Below are positions 7,648-14,884 of a stretch of 64,000 bases of DNA, piece after piece. Both the position numbers and the translations under genes were made by a program. The notes under the pieces are model-generated. The model was not told the origin of the DNA. It saw nothing but the letters and a program-made list of their open reading frames with translations, and did no database searches. Source of the stretch: Pelagadaptatus aseana (GTDB taxonomy: Bacteria > Pseudomonadota > Gammaproteobacteria > Pseudomonadales > Cellvibrionaceae). Numbering within the stretch: position 1 is the stretch's first letter; each line of letters starts with the position of its first letter. The DNA lies in the NCBI GenBank assembly GCA_040365065.1, contig BAABNI010000001.1:372001-436000 (forward strand), in the 5' to 3' direction.

Positions 7648-8823
7648 TCAGATGCTTAAATCCATCAGGTTATAATCCTTAAAGGCGCTTTGGATTTCCG
7701 GGGACCAGTTTGTTTGAATGCCTTTATCCGACAGCGGCTTATAGTCATAGGGGGTTTCGTCAGGGTAGCGCTGGCTTCGCGCATCAATGGCATAGCCAAT
7801 CATCTTGGCTCGCTCTTCAATAAACTTGTCATCGTAGACCACCGCCTCAGAGTGAATCCCGGCACCTTTAACATTTAAGACAGATGAGCGGGGATGAAAA
7901 CCAAAGTTAACGGTAATGCGACGCTCGAACCCGGTGTTGGCGAATGAACCATGAACCAACTGGCGATTGCAGATCACCACATCACCGGGGTTGCAGACGA
8001 TGGGCACCGCCTCGGGCAACCGTTCACTGCCGGCCTCGGCAACCATCTTTTTAATGTCGATATGGCCCTGCTTGTGGGTGCCGGGTACAACCCACACGCC
8101 ATTGACGGCGGTGCTGCCAAAAGCCTGCGCCATAAAATTGAAGCCGTGAATGTTTTCGTTAAAGTCCGGACTGTGCCAGTGCGTATCACCGTCCTGATGC
8201 CAGGACACCGCAGCGCCCAAACCCGGCTCTTTGATAAACAGCGATTCATTGAACGGAGCAAAGTCATCGCCGTTAACCGATGCCGCCACCTTCAATAACT
8301 CGGGATGGCCGTAAGCGCGCAAACAGGCCTCGGAAAATTGCAGCGATCCCAAGAGCACAAAGGGCGCTTCCTTCGGCGCATCGGCCGCCGCTTTGGGTTC
8401 GTAGAGTTTGATCTGATGCCGGCCATTGGCCAAATCGGTACCGCCCAACGGGTCCCCCAGGGGCTTGGCCCACAACAGATTAAGACCCTTACAGTCTGCG
8501 CCCAACGCCGGCTCGCCATTGGCGTTGACCTTGGAGCCGTTCTCGATGGGGAACGTCTCCTTCATACGGTTCAAGTCGTTAGATATATCCTCAATTTCAT
8601 CTGCGTGCATCACCCCCTCGAAAATATAAAACCCATATTTTGAATAGGCTTCGAGAATGTCCGGCGTAAGGCGATCGTTTGCATCCAACGTTAACGGCCC
8701 GCGATTATCCAGCGCCAGTGCCTTGCGGTTACCTTCTATCAAGTAGGTCCTCATGGCCTCGGCATCTTCACCATAATGTGCTGCACACGCTTCTATTGAT
8801 TTATTGATATCTGTAGCATTCAT
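7648..8823 (-). CDS. Phytanoyl-CoA dioxygenase family protein (Fe(II)/2-oxoglutarate oxygenase)
   Basis: 391 residues. The iron ligands are visible as SWHQDGDTHWH (H-x-D) and, about 90 residues later, LVHGSFANTGFERRITVNFGFHPR, where H is the third ligand and the R binds 2-oxoglutarate. These cytosolic enzymes hydroxylate lipid or small-molecule substrates. GGAGGTGATCA gives a very strong ribosome site. It is the first gene of an operon with ABM and a ketopantoate-reductase-like gene, divergent from a TetR regulator whose likely operators lie just upstream. Confidence 0.9.
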   Translation of the reverse strand: MNATDINKSIEACAAHYGEDAEAMRTYLIEGNRKALALDNRGPLTLDANDRLTPDILEAYSKYGFYIFEGVMHADEIEDISNDLNRMKETFPIENGSKVNANGEPALGADCKGLNLLWAKPLGDPLGGTDLANGRHQIKLYEPKAAADAPKEAPFVLLGSLQFSEACLRAYGHPELLKVAASVNGDDFAPFNESLFIKEPGLGAAVSWHQDGDTHWHSPDFNENIHGFNFMAQAFGSTAVNGVWVVPGTHKQGHIDIKKMVAEAGSERLPEAVPIVCNPGDVVICNRQLVHGSFANTGFERRITVNFGFHPRSSVLNVKGAGIHSEAVVYDDKFIEERAKMIGYAIDARSQRYPDETPYDYKPLSDKGIQTNWSPEIQSAFKDYNLMDLSI

Positions 8824-8848
8824 TGATCACCTCCGCAGTTGATCCAGT

Positions 8849-8871
8849 AGATTTAATGCATGATTAAATCT
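8849..8871. promoter_or_regulatory. Inverted repeat, putative TetR operator 1
   Basis: Perfect 9-bp arms AGATTTAAT and ATTAAATCT separated by five bases, 25 bp from the phytanoyl-dioxygenase start. The arms recur at 8898-8920. The site size (23 bp) and position between a TetR gene and its divergent operon fit TetR-family autoregulation. Binding itself is inferred. Confidence 0.7.
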
Positions 8872-8897
8872 TATGCTCAGACACTCGGACAATCAAT

Positions 8898-8920
8898 AGA
8901 TTTAATGTATAGTAAAATCT
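8898..8920. promoter_or_regulatory. Inverted repeat, putative TetR operator 2
   Basis: Arms AGATTTAAT and GTAAAATCT (7 of 9 paired; outer T/A at 8897/8921 also pair) with a five-base spacer, ending 21 bp before the tetR ATG. It shares the AGATTTAAT half-site with the repeat at 8849-8871; the two centres are 49 bp apart. Probably the site for autoregulation. Confidence 0.65.
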
Positions 8921-8941
8921 ACTAAGTGTTAAGGTTTGTAA

Positions 8942-9628
8942 ATGACGGACAAGAAACCACAACGGGGAGTAGAGGCCCGCACTCAGAATAAAATCAAACG
9001 CCGCGAGAACATTCTGAAGCAGGCCCGCACCATGATTGCAGAGGAGGGCTACAACGCCTTCACCCTGGCAAAACTGGCCAAGCAATCCAAGGTGTCCCTG
9101 CCGACCATCCACAATTTGATCGGCAATAAAACCGAGGTCTTACGGGAGTTGGTTCAGGATCTGGTTAACCGCTCAGACTTTGATGCGCAAATGCATTGGT
9201 CGAGCGATCCCGTCCAGACCATAGACGCCATCGAAGCCTATATGGACTCACTGATCGCCCTGTACGCCGATGATGAGGCGTTTTACAAAACCGCCTTTGT
9301 CTTGAGCGAGCGGGAGAAAGTGTTTGAGCAGCAACTGTCAGAAGGGGTGTTCAGCCAGTTTGATCGCTCTCTGGGGTTCGTTCATCAATTTGTTCTGGAT
9401 GGCCAAACCCGGGGGGATTTGAACGGTAACATTGACGCCCGTCTGGTATCCGACCGGCTGTTTGCCAATCAGCGTCTGGCCAGACACGACTGGGTGAATG
9501 ACTTTATCGATCTGGCGCAATACCGGGTGCAAGTCCTCACCGGTATGTACATGACTCTGGCGGCCGATGCCTCTGAGGCTTTTCACCCATTGTTAATCGC
9601 CAAAATCAATCAGCTGCTGCACGAGTAA
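8942..9628 (+). CDS. TetR/AcrR family transcriptional regulator
   Basis: 228 residues. The N-terminal helix-turn-helix reads ENILKQARTMIAEEGYNAFTLAKLAKQSKVSLPTIHNLIGNKTEVLRELV (about residues 22-72), a standard TetR DNA-binding domain; the rest is the variable helical ligand-binding domain. It is divergent from the dioxygenase operon and very likely represses it and itself through the paired inverted repeats in the 118-bp gap. The ligand is unknown but may be the substrate of the operon. Confidence 0.9.
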   Translation: MTDKKPQRGVEARTQNKIKRRENILKQARTMIAEEGYNAFTLAKLAKQSKVSLPTIHNLIGNKTEVLRELVQDLVNRSDFDAQMHWSSDPVQTIDAIEAYMDSLIALYADDEAFYKTAFVLSEREKVFEQQLSEGVFSQFDRSLGFVHQFVLDGQTRGDLNGNIDARLVSDRLFANQRLARHDWVNDFIDLAQYRVQVLTGMYMTLAADASEAFHPLLIAKINQLLHE

Positions 9629-9671
9629 CCCCCATGCAGCAGCGCGGAATCGGGTAAACCGGCTCGCGGTA

Positions 9672-10142
9672 TTACTTACCCGCTTTGCCTGCCTCCAGAA
9701 TCGGCAGCCCCGCTTCCGTAGGAATGTAAATGCGCTCGCCCTTGCCATCCTGCAGACCCTTGATCCACACATAGCGCAGGTATTGCTCGTTATCCTTTAA
9801 GGATTCACCAATAATCCGGTTGGCCTCAGCGGCCGCTTTGGCCCGCTCAATATCAGCTGCACCTTCCGCTTTAGCCTTCACCAGCTTGGCCTTACCCTCG
9901 GCTTCCGCCAGAGTAACTTTGGCTTTGGCCTGCATCAGTGAAGCCTGCTCCCGGGCTTTGGCCTCCTCAATCAGGATTTGCTTGCTCCATTCGGCTTCCT
10001 TCAGCGCCGCAATGCCATCCAGCTCCAGTTTGTACACTTTGTATTTAGGCCAGGCCCAAAACGCCAGAAGGATCAGCAGAATAAAAACGGCCCCCAAAAC
10101 GGCCAAGGTTCCAAGCGCCAGCGCATCCCGGTTTTGATACAT
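9672..10142 (-). CDS. Membrane-anchored coiled-coil protein resembling the C-terminal part of SPFH/prohibitin proteins
   Basis: 156 residues. One N-terminal transmembrane helix (LGTLAVLGAVFILLILLAFWAW) is followed by an Ala/Glu/Lys-rich heptad region (KEAEWSKQILIEEAKAREQA... through AAAEANRIIGESL) and a short C-terminal tail ending in GKAGK. The composition and the 'AKAEGAADIERAKAAAEANRIIGESL' type sequence resemble the coiled-coil tail of SPFH proteins, but the SPFH domain itself is absent. GGGAG precedes the ATG. Function unknown. Confidence 0.75.
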   Translation of the reverse strand: MYQNRDALALGTLAVLGAVFILLILLAFWAWPKYKVYKLELDGIAALKEAEWSKQILIEEAKAREQASLMQAKAKVTLAEAEGKAKLVKAKAEGAADIERAKAAAEANRIIGESLKDNEQYLRYVWIKGLQDGKGERIYIPTEAGLPILEAGKAGK

Positions 10143-10252
10143 GCATTTCTCCCGTTTTATTGTTCTATTTTGGATTTATTGATAAACAATTATTTTGAAA
10201 CAATTGGTAAATGATTAGCCCGCGTTTTAACAAACGATTGTTAATGCTCCGA

Positions 10253-10594
10253 TCACGAGCTGAGATGCTGCAGCTCCAATATAACAAACCCGGCGGCGGC
10301 TGAAACACCAACGCCACAACCGAGCCCCAGCGATATCAAGTGCATGTGCCACCGCTGAAACACCGAAGCGCCATAGAAGGACGGAACCAGACAAGCCGAC
10401 GACAACGCCATCATGGCCGTAAACAGCGCAACGATAAATTGCAGCTGGGTGCCATCGCCATAAAGGTGCAATACCACCAACACCAGAATCGCCGACAAGG
10501 AGATAAAAACAAGTTCTGCGCAGTGCCAGACACGCTTCCACTGTCTGTCTTCGGTTTGTTTGTACCAATTAATTTTTTCAGACAGTGATGTCAT
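10253..10594 (-). CDS. Small membrane protein, unknown function
   Basis: 113 residues with three to four predicted helices (AELVFISLSAILVLVVLHLY, FIVALFTAMMALSSACLVP, MHLISLGLGCGVGVSAAAGFVIL). GGAGG precedes the ATG at good distance, which supports this frame over the overlapping one in the same interval. It lies between the SPFH-like gene and the distal end of the integron array and shows no attC next to it, so I treat it as ordinary chromosome. Confidence 0.65.
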   Translation of the reverse strand: MTSLSEKINWYKQTEDRQWKRVWHCAELVFISLSAILVLVVLHLYGDGTQLQFIVALFTAMMALSSACLVPSFYGASVFQRWHMHLISLGLGCGVGVSAAAGFVILELQHLSS

Positions 10595-10668
10595 TGTGCC
10601 TCCAGATTTAACGAGCCCAAATCAACTATGACACACAATAACATGTCAGCATAAAGTCAGCCGTAATA

Positions 10669-10695
10669 GACCATAAAACCACAGGCTTTATGGTC
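10669..10695. terminator. Hairpin just beyond the distal end of the cassette array
   Basis: Perfect 9-bp stem GACCATAAA / TTTATGGTC with a 9-base loop, 49 bp beyond the stop of the last array-side gene. It has no T-run on either strand, so a role as terminator is uncertain. Confidence 0.35.
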
Positions 10696-10743
10696 CGTCT
10701 CAGAATACTTCCTTCCGAAATTACTTAAGCCTCTTTACAGGCA

Positions 10744-11355
10744 TTACCTTGCAAGGGACAAAGTGCTCTCTTTATAGGAGAAAAACCCATCGTTTTTCAT
10801 ATCCGACAAAACTTTTTTATACATATTTTTTCTGACTTCCGGCACAACTGAGAAGTTATTAGCCGGGAAAGCAAATATCATGGGCAACCACTGCACCAAT
10901 GTCGCTGAATCTGTCAGTTCATAAGTCTTTTTAAGACCATCTTTTCGTTCAACATTGGCAACCAGATTAAAGTTGTCTTTGGCCCATGATGGAATTGTGT
11001 AAAGGCTTAAACCCGTGATGAATGCCGGTATTAATGCGGCTGGGTTTCCGCTATTGGTTACTGTGACATCTATAGTGATATCCGCTGATTCATCATTTCT
11101 TGAAATTCTTCCAAAGTAATCAGAGGATTGTAGAACTGAAAGCAGCTCCCCTTCAATGATGCTTTGCCCGGCTTCTGACAACCGTTTAGAGGTAGATAAG
11201 CCGCCCTTTGCCACGGATGAATAAGACAGATTAGGTTTTGCTTCACCGTTATTTTCATAGGGGGATAAGGTGGTTTTCTGTACATTTCCGCCATCGAATA
11301 CAGCACAACCAGAAACCGTAAAAATAATAAACATTGCAGTCAGGATTTTATTCAT
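10744..11355 (-). CDS. Putative lipoprotein at the distal end of the cassette array
   Basis: 203 residues from the ATG preceded by GGAGAG. The N-terminus MNKILTAMFIIFTVSGCAVF is a lipoprotein signal with lipobox VSGC at about residues 14-17. The mature part contains a beta-rich region (DITIDVTVTNSG...) and a hydrophobic stretch (LIPAFITGLSLYTIPSW) near the middle, a layout seen in other uncharacterised outer-envelope lipoproteins. No attC is seen after its stop, so it is either the terminal cassette with a lost attC or resident chromosome. Confidence 0.7.
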   Translation of the reverse strand: MNKILTAMFIIFTVSGCAVFDGGNVQKTTLSPYENNGEAKPNLSYSSVAKGGLSTSKRLSEAGQSIIEGELLSVLQSSDYFGRISRNDESADITIDVTVTNSGNPAALIPAFITGLSLYTIPSWAKDNFNLVANVERKDGLKKTYELTDSATLVQWLPMIFAFPANNFSVVPEVRKNMYKKVLSDMKNDGFFSYKESTLSLAR

Positions 11356-11395
11356 AATTCTCTCCATATTTTTGTGTGACTGAAATTTGTCACGT

Positions 11396-11477
11396 TGAGG
11401 TTACGGAAAACAAACCATAAGTTTGCTTCCCCGTTAAAAGTGCGTAGCGCCCATAGGCATAACACCAATTTATTGGG
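11396..11477 (-). repeat. Degenerate attC site
   Basis: Recognised by alignment with the attC at 16515-16607: GTGCGTAGCGCCC...AACACCAATTTATTGG corresponds to GTGCGCAGCGCC...AACACCGATTTGTTAAG there. The GTTRRRY core has become TTTATTG and the other end is unclear, so it is probably not recombined now. Boundaries are approximate. Confidence 0.5.
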
Positions 11478-11919
11478 CATATTTGCGGTAGACAAGCCCA
11501 CCTGAAACAAGCACGGGAATGAATGCGGCAACCAAACCAATCACAAGTGAACTTTGATGCCCCATAAAACCAATTGCGACCACCAGGGTGAAAGGGAAGA
11601 TGCCAATAACACTGATGATTTTTAAGTTCATGGATTGGGTATCCTCACTGGTTCTAGCAGACACCCAGCCCGCAATAAATGCCGACAACACTGCTACCGC
11701 AGACCCGATGCAGGCATACATGGGAATATCCCCAAAGAACCACCCTTGAAAAATATTCAAGGCATACAGTGAAATCGCCAGAATAAATGTAGGGGCTGCA
11801 AAAGCCTTCCCCAGTGCTGCCGGGCTCTGCGGCACCTTATCCTTGAACGCAAAAAAATAATATTTTTCTAAAATTATTATGATTCCAGCTAGGATAACCA
11901 GCTTAACAATTACATCCAT
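11470..11919 (-). CDS. Integron cassette: membrane protein, unknown function
   Basis: 149 residues with about five hydrophobic helices (IVKLVILAGIIIILEKYYF, APTFILAISLYALNIF, YACIGSAVAVLSAFIAGWV, IISVIGIFPFTLVVAIGFMG, LVIGLVAAFIPVLVSGGLVY). No family is recognised. The stop overlaps the degenerate attC that follows. It is one of many small membrane proteins in the array. Confidence 0.7.
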   Translation of the reverse strand: MDVIVKLVILAGIIIILEKYYFFAFKDKVPQSPAALGKAFAAPTFILAISLYALNIFQGWFFGDIPMYACIGSAVAVLSAFIAGWVSARTSEDTQSMNLKIISVIGIFPFTLVVAIGFMGHQSSLVIGLVAAFIPVLVSGGLVYRKYAQ

Positions 11920-11947
11920 TGATCAATCTTGTCCTCCATATTCAATG

Positions 11948-12028
11948 CTGCCAAATAAGCGGCTGAAGCATTGCGCAGGCCTACAGAGCCATACGCGTAA
12001 TCGCATCATACGACTGCACTTGTTAAAG
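11948..12028 (-). repeat. attC site, one end degenerate
   Basis: Ends in ACTTGTTAAAG (core GTTAAAG at 12022-12028), the usual cassette-side core; the other core is not clear. It contains the pairing halves GCTGAAGCATTGCGC... typical of the neighbours' attC. Boundary on the left is approximate. Confidence 0.55.
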
Positions 12029-12031
12029 ATT

Positions 12032-12445
12032 TCACTTGAAGATAACGTCGTTGGGTACTATCTGCCAAAGCTCAGTATGGAAGTTGAAATTAGTCACCAC
12101 TTCCTCATTATTTCGTTTGTAATAGGTAGCAACACCGAAAAGAGGTGAATGCTCATAATTCATTACGTAATACACCAATCGAACTTTATTTGTGAGTGGC
12201 TTTTCATACATAACCTCGAAGCCCTGATAAGCTCCATAATAGGCTTCAATCTGACGAATGGTATTGGATTGGGTAAGAACACTTTTTTCACCCTCTAAAG
12301 GGGAGCCTTTTAAAAGCGCGGGTATAAATGCCTCCGCTCCGCCGGCGAGGTAAGCTTTGGAAGCTCTCTCTAGAGGCTGCCCGGCGTCGTCAGCAAAAGA
12401 TATTTGTGAGAGGATCAATAGAGTTATGCCGATTATTTTATTCAT
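12032..12445 (-). CDS. Integron cassette: exported protein, unknown function
   Basis: 137 residues. A cleavable signal peptide is visible (MNKIIGITLLILSQISFADD, likely cleaved after SFA), so the mature protein of about 119 residues should be periplasmic. The C-terminal half is beta-rich and aromatic (GFEVMYEKPLTNKVRLVYYVMNYE). AAGGAGATGAA precedes the ATG, an excellent ribosome site. No family is recognised. Confidence 0.7.
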   Translation of the reverse strand: MNKIIGITLLILSQISFADDAGQPLERASKAYLAGGAEAFIPALLKGSPLEGEKSVLTQSNTIRQIEAYYGAYQGFEVMYEKPLTNKVRLVYYVMNYEHSPLFGVATYYKRNNEEVVTNFNFHTELWQIVPNDVIFK

Positions 12446-12484
12446 TTCATCTCCTTTGGTTAAATTATCGTGGTTTGTTCAGAC

Positions 12485-12572
12485 TGAATCCAGCGAGTTG
12501 TAGTTGCGAAACTGCGGAAGAGCTGCTCCAGCCATTTTCAATTTTTATAGCCATTACAGTCGCTCGTTATAA
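12485..12572 (-). repeat. attC site
   Basis: The core GTTATAA lies at 12566-12572 and includes the stop of the next cassette's gene. The body (GTAGTTGCGAAACTGCGGAAGA, then CTCCAGCC, ...ACAGTCGCTC) pairs with itself and resembles the attC at 18571-18671. The outer RYYYAAC end is degenerate. Confidence 0.6.
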
Positions 12573-12833
12573 ATTGTCCTTTCCGATTTGCCGAAAGAAA
12601 GTCACAAACTCTTTTATTGAATAACCCAAACAGAATACATAACCTACGATCCAAGCCATCATGTTGTACCAGTAATTTGTGAGCTCATTATCCCTATGAT
12701 GACTATCATGATTTCTGCGACCAAACTCTTGCACCTCACCAGCGATATACCCCTCCAGAATAAAGAATAGAGGTACAAAAGAGAGAAAAAAGATGATGGC
12801 CGCACTGGCTAGTGTTTTTATATTTTTATCCAC
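12567..12833 (-). CDS. Integron cassette: small two-helix membrane protein
   Basis: 88 residues from a GTG with AGGA seven bases upstream. Helix 1 is ASAAIIFFLSFVPLFFIL and helix 2 is MMAWIVGYVFCLGYSI; between them is a His/Asp/Arg-rich loop (GRRNHDSHHRDNELTNYW). No family is recognised. The TAA stop lies inside the attC core. Confidence 0.65.
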   Translation of the reverse strand: MDKNIKTLASAAIIFFLSFVPLFFILEGYIAGEVQEFGRRNHDSHHRDNELTNYWYNMMAWIVGYVFCLGYSIKEFVTFFRQIGKDNL

Positions 12834-12842
12834 TGTTTAGTC

Positions 12843-12925
12843 CTGTAACGCTTAATTGGTAACGTTTTTTTGAGGTCAAGCAAATACCCACCTGAACTTG
12901 ACTTGACGATTTCTCATAACAAATC
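12843..12925 (-). repeat. Probable degenerate attC before gene-less cassette A
   Basis: Starts with CTGTAACGC (RYYYAAC-like) and continues to CATAACAAATC, where a GTTRRRY core would be expected but is absent. Kept because of its position and first core; the second core is lost. Confidence 0.35.
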
Positions 12926-12943
12926 AATGCGAATAGCGGATAC

Positions 12944-13095
12944 ATAGCTTACTGAGATTTTGCGCGGTGCTCGTAGAACGAGCGAGAAGGGCTGGATACT
13001 GATTCGGAACCTTCCAATGGTTACCACGTTGTCTCTGTCCTTGAAAGGTAAACTCTACTATTCAATGGCAGGAATGGCCATGCCTAAATTTTTTA
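12944..13095 (-). repeat. Gene-less cassette, copy A of a three-copy family
   Basis: Related along its length to 17542-17798 and 19120-19377. Shared blocks include ACTGAGATTTTG, GCGCGGTGCTCG, GGAACCTTCC and GGTTACCACGTTGTCTC. This is the most diverged and shortest copy; its flanking attC sites are also decayed. In cassette orientation the reading frame seen in copies B and C carries a one-base insertion here. No gene is called. Confidence 0.75.
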
Positions 13096-13098
13096 TTT

Positions 13099-13139
13099 AC
13101 TACGTCCGTATTTCTTTCAAACTCCGGAAACGGTTATGC
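13099..13139 (-). repeat. Remnant attC at the end of the thioesterase cassette
   Basis: The core GTTATGC (13133-13139) is intact and contains the thioesterase stop codon. The rest is reduced to a short hairpin (CCGTATTTC with GGAAACGG, one bulge); the distal core is missing. Confidence 0.45.
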
Positions 13140-13541
13140 ACTGACAACATTAAAAACCGCACTCGCTCTGGCAATGCGCTTTGAATCCACAAAGAAATAG
13201 CTATTTGCAAAGGCCATATTTCTACCCACCTTTTGTACATCCACCGTTATTTCGATCCAGTCACCCAACTTTGCCGCGCCTGCGTAATCGATATTGAGAC
13301 TGGCCGTAACCATCGGTACAGGCTCTTTGCCTTGAAAGGCTGCGTTATAACCCAGTGCGATATCCGCAAGACTGCTGAACACACCACCATGGACCAGATC
13401 CCGGGCATTGCAGTGTTTCTTCTCTGCCCGAAGCCCGATGATCAGACCCGTGTCCGTTTTCTTATTGTAGATTGGCCCAAGCAGATCAAGAAAAGGGCTG
13501 CTTCTAAATATCGGCTCAAAGCCATCAGGGATTGCGCTCAT
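13134..13541 (-). CDS. Integron cassette: PaaI-type hotdog thioesterase
   Basis: 135 residues from the ATG with AAGGA ten bases upstream (a longer reading frame to 13565 exists). The hotdog-fold signature is clear: CNARDLVHGGVFSSLADIALGYNA, where HGG-x-x-x-x-x-D is the active-site helix of acyl-CoA thioesterases of the PaaI/YigI group, and SLNIDYAGAAKLGDWIEITVDVQKVGRNMAFAN. It should hydrolyse acyl-CoA thioesters in the cytosol. The stop lies inside the attC core GTTATGC. Confidence 0.88.
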   Translation of the reverse strand: MSAIPDGFEPIFRSSPFLDLLGPIYNKKTDTGLIIGLRAEKKHCNARDLVHGGVFSSLADIALGYNAAFQGKEPVPMVTASLNIDYAGAAKLGDWIEITVDVQKVGRNMAFANSYFFVDSKRIARASAVFNVVSA

Positions 13542-13584
13542 AGTGTTTAATCCTTGGTTACCCATCGCCGCCAGAAGACAAAAA

Positions 13585-13650
13585 ACCTAACGAAGCGAAG
13601 CTGTAATGTAAGACGTTCAGCGTCGAAAGCAAAATTTGAATGATTGATTG
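13585..13650 (-). repeat. Degenerate attC between two cassettes
   Basis: Begins with a good ACCTAAC core (13585-13591) followed by CGAAGCGAAGCTG and GACGTTCAGCGTC, as in other attC bodies, but the GTTRRRY core is not recognisable before the next stop codon at 13652. Right boundary approximate. Confidence 0.45.
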
Positions 13651-13651
13651 A

Positions 13652-14086
13652 TCAGCTACTGGATTCTGAATCATGCCCTGCCTTGATCGGTGCATTCGTC
13701 AGCCCTTTACCACTCAGAGCCAGATAGATAACCCACCCCCCCAAAATGATGTCAACGCTGGCACAAAATGCTAGCCACCATATCGGCACACCAGAGTTAT
13801 GGATCAGTAGATGGTGCACCACATCAAATAATCCATGCGCCAAAATACCGATACCCAAAAGCAAAGGGAAGCGAAGAGCACCCAGGAAAGCCAAGAATGA
13901 AAAAATGGACGCAGCCACAATTTCTTCCATGATTGCTTCCCCTGCCATAACCGCAAACAGTACGTAATAGGTGGCTATAACAATCAAAATGACTGCGTGA
14001 TAGCTTCTGTCTTGATCAAAACGAGTAACTCTTCCTGTGACACATAGAGCTACTGCTAATAAAGCACCAATCATAATGGGCAGCAT
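13652..14086 (-). CDS. Integron cassette: membrane protein resembling DUF6010
   Basis: 144 residues with about five transmembrane helices. The pattern RFDQDRSYHAVILIVIATYYVLFAVMAG, then LAHGLFDVVHHLLIHNSGVPIWWLAFCASVDI, with conserved-looking His residues at the membrane face, resembles the uncharacterised DUF6010 family (from memory, unverified). AAGGA precedes the ATG. No function can be assigned. Confidence 0.75.
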   Translation of the reverse strand: MLPIMIGALLAVALCVTGRVTRFDQDRSYHAVILIVIATYYVLFAVMAGEAIMEEIVAASIFSFLAFLGALRFPLLLGIGILAHGLFDVVHHLLIHNSGVPIWWLAFCASVDIILGGWVIYLALSGKGLTNAPIKAGHDSESSS

Positions 14087-14099
14087 TTTATTGTCCTTG

Positions 14100-14161
14100 T
14101 TGTAATTGCTTGACGTTTTCGCATCAACCCCGTAGGGCCATTACCGAGCGCCTTGTTATGG
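14100..14161 (-). repeat. attC site, one end degenerate
   Basis: Ends in GCGCCTTGTTATGG, with core GTTATGG at 14155-14161 that contains the stop of the following gene. The other end (near GTAATTGCTTGACG) has no clean RYYYAAC. Left boundary approximate. Confidence 0.55.
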
Positions 14162-14539
14162 AACAGTTTTTTGCTGTTTCCAATTGAGCATCAGAAAAAT
14201 CAAACCGAAAACAGCAGCACTAAAAATATATAAATTTGATAGCAGGCCACTGAAGAAATAATGACTATGGCCGGATAGTGCCAGATGTAGAACACTGTGA
14301 ACAACCAGAAATATACAAACGCCAACTCTGAATCGAGTTTGAATCATCGATTTTTTATGATGCCCCAGATAAAAGAAAAGAAAGAACAAAGGGAAATGCA
14401 GTGCGACAAATAAAACATCACCCACGTCTTGGGATAGCTCAAAGAAATGAAACAGTAACTTCCACTCCTGATTTAAAACCGCATCCAGCTCATGGGTAAA
14501 AAGAGCAGAAACACCTAAGTAATAAAATAATGTCTTCAT
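14156..14539 (-). CDS. Integron cassette: membrane protein with HELDAV motif (DUF6713-like)
   Basis: 127 residues with three to four transmembrane helices. The N-terminus LGVSALFTHELDAVLNQEWKLLFHF contains a HELDAV stretch that I recall from a small family of uncharacterised membrane proteins (DUF6713; unverified). Several His residues lie near helix ends (ALHFPLFF, VVHSVLHLALSGHSHYFF). It starts only 23 bp after the Trp-rich protein gene with no attC between them, so the two form one cassette. Confidence 0.7.
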   Translation of the reverse strand: MKTLFYYLGVSALFTHELDAVLNQEWKLLFHFFELSQDVGDVLFVALHFPLFFLFFYLGHHKKSMIQTRFRVGVCIFLVVHSVLHLALSGHSHYFFSGLLSNLYIFSAAVFGLIFLMLNWKQQKTVP

Positions 14540-14562
14540 ATCTTATAACGAACGCACAACCA

Positions 14563-14793
14563 TTATTTCCAACCTTGGAGCCAGACGGCATCATTTTTAA
14601 GAATCTTCCAATCAATTTCTTGGGATCGTTTCGAAAATATCGCTTCTATTAAACAACGGACAACTTCGCCTTCTTCATCGAATTCAACTTCGGTGACCAC
14701 AAAGTGCTTTTCTTTATTAAGCGGTTGAACAGCTGACCATTTACTATTGAGAAGTTTTTTCGGATTGATTCTATTCAAAACGGCTCCACTCAC
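14563..14793 (-). CDS. Integron cassette: TIGR02450 family Trp-rich protein
   Basis: 76 residues. The sequence LNRINPKKLLNSKWSAVQPLNKEKHFVVTEVEF ... EAIFSKRSQEIDWKILKNDAVWLQGWK matches the TIGR02450 family in order and length, including the terminal W-x-x-GW. The GTG start shown is uncertain: a TTG at 14778, with GGAG five bases upstream, would give the usual family start near NRINP. Function unknown; members are widespread in proteobacteria, often on chromosomes rather than cassettes. Confidence 0.88.
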   Translation of the reverse strand: MSGAVLNRINPKKLLNSKWSAVQPLNKEKHFVVTEVEFDEEGEVVRCLIEAIFSKRSQEIDWKILKNDAVWLQGWK

Positions 14794-14802
14794 TTATTTT
14801 GT

Positions 14803-14884
14803 AACTAACGGCTGGCTAAATTGCGCGGCTTTTGGCACAAAAGACATGACACTTTTGACAGTCCGTTGCTGCTACTTGTTATGC
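14803..14884 (-). repeat. attC site
   Basis: Cores AACTAAC (14803-14809) and GTTATGC (14878-14884). The arms pair around CGGCTGGCTAAATTG / AGTCCGTTGCTGCTAC regions. The stop codon of the GyrI-like gene lies inside it. Confidence 0.8.

Noticed and set aside
10227..10568. Overlapping frame in the same interval as the membrane protein at 10253
   Set aside because: The other frame has a GGAGG-preceded ATG and a clear membrane pattern; this one has neither.
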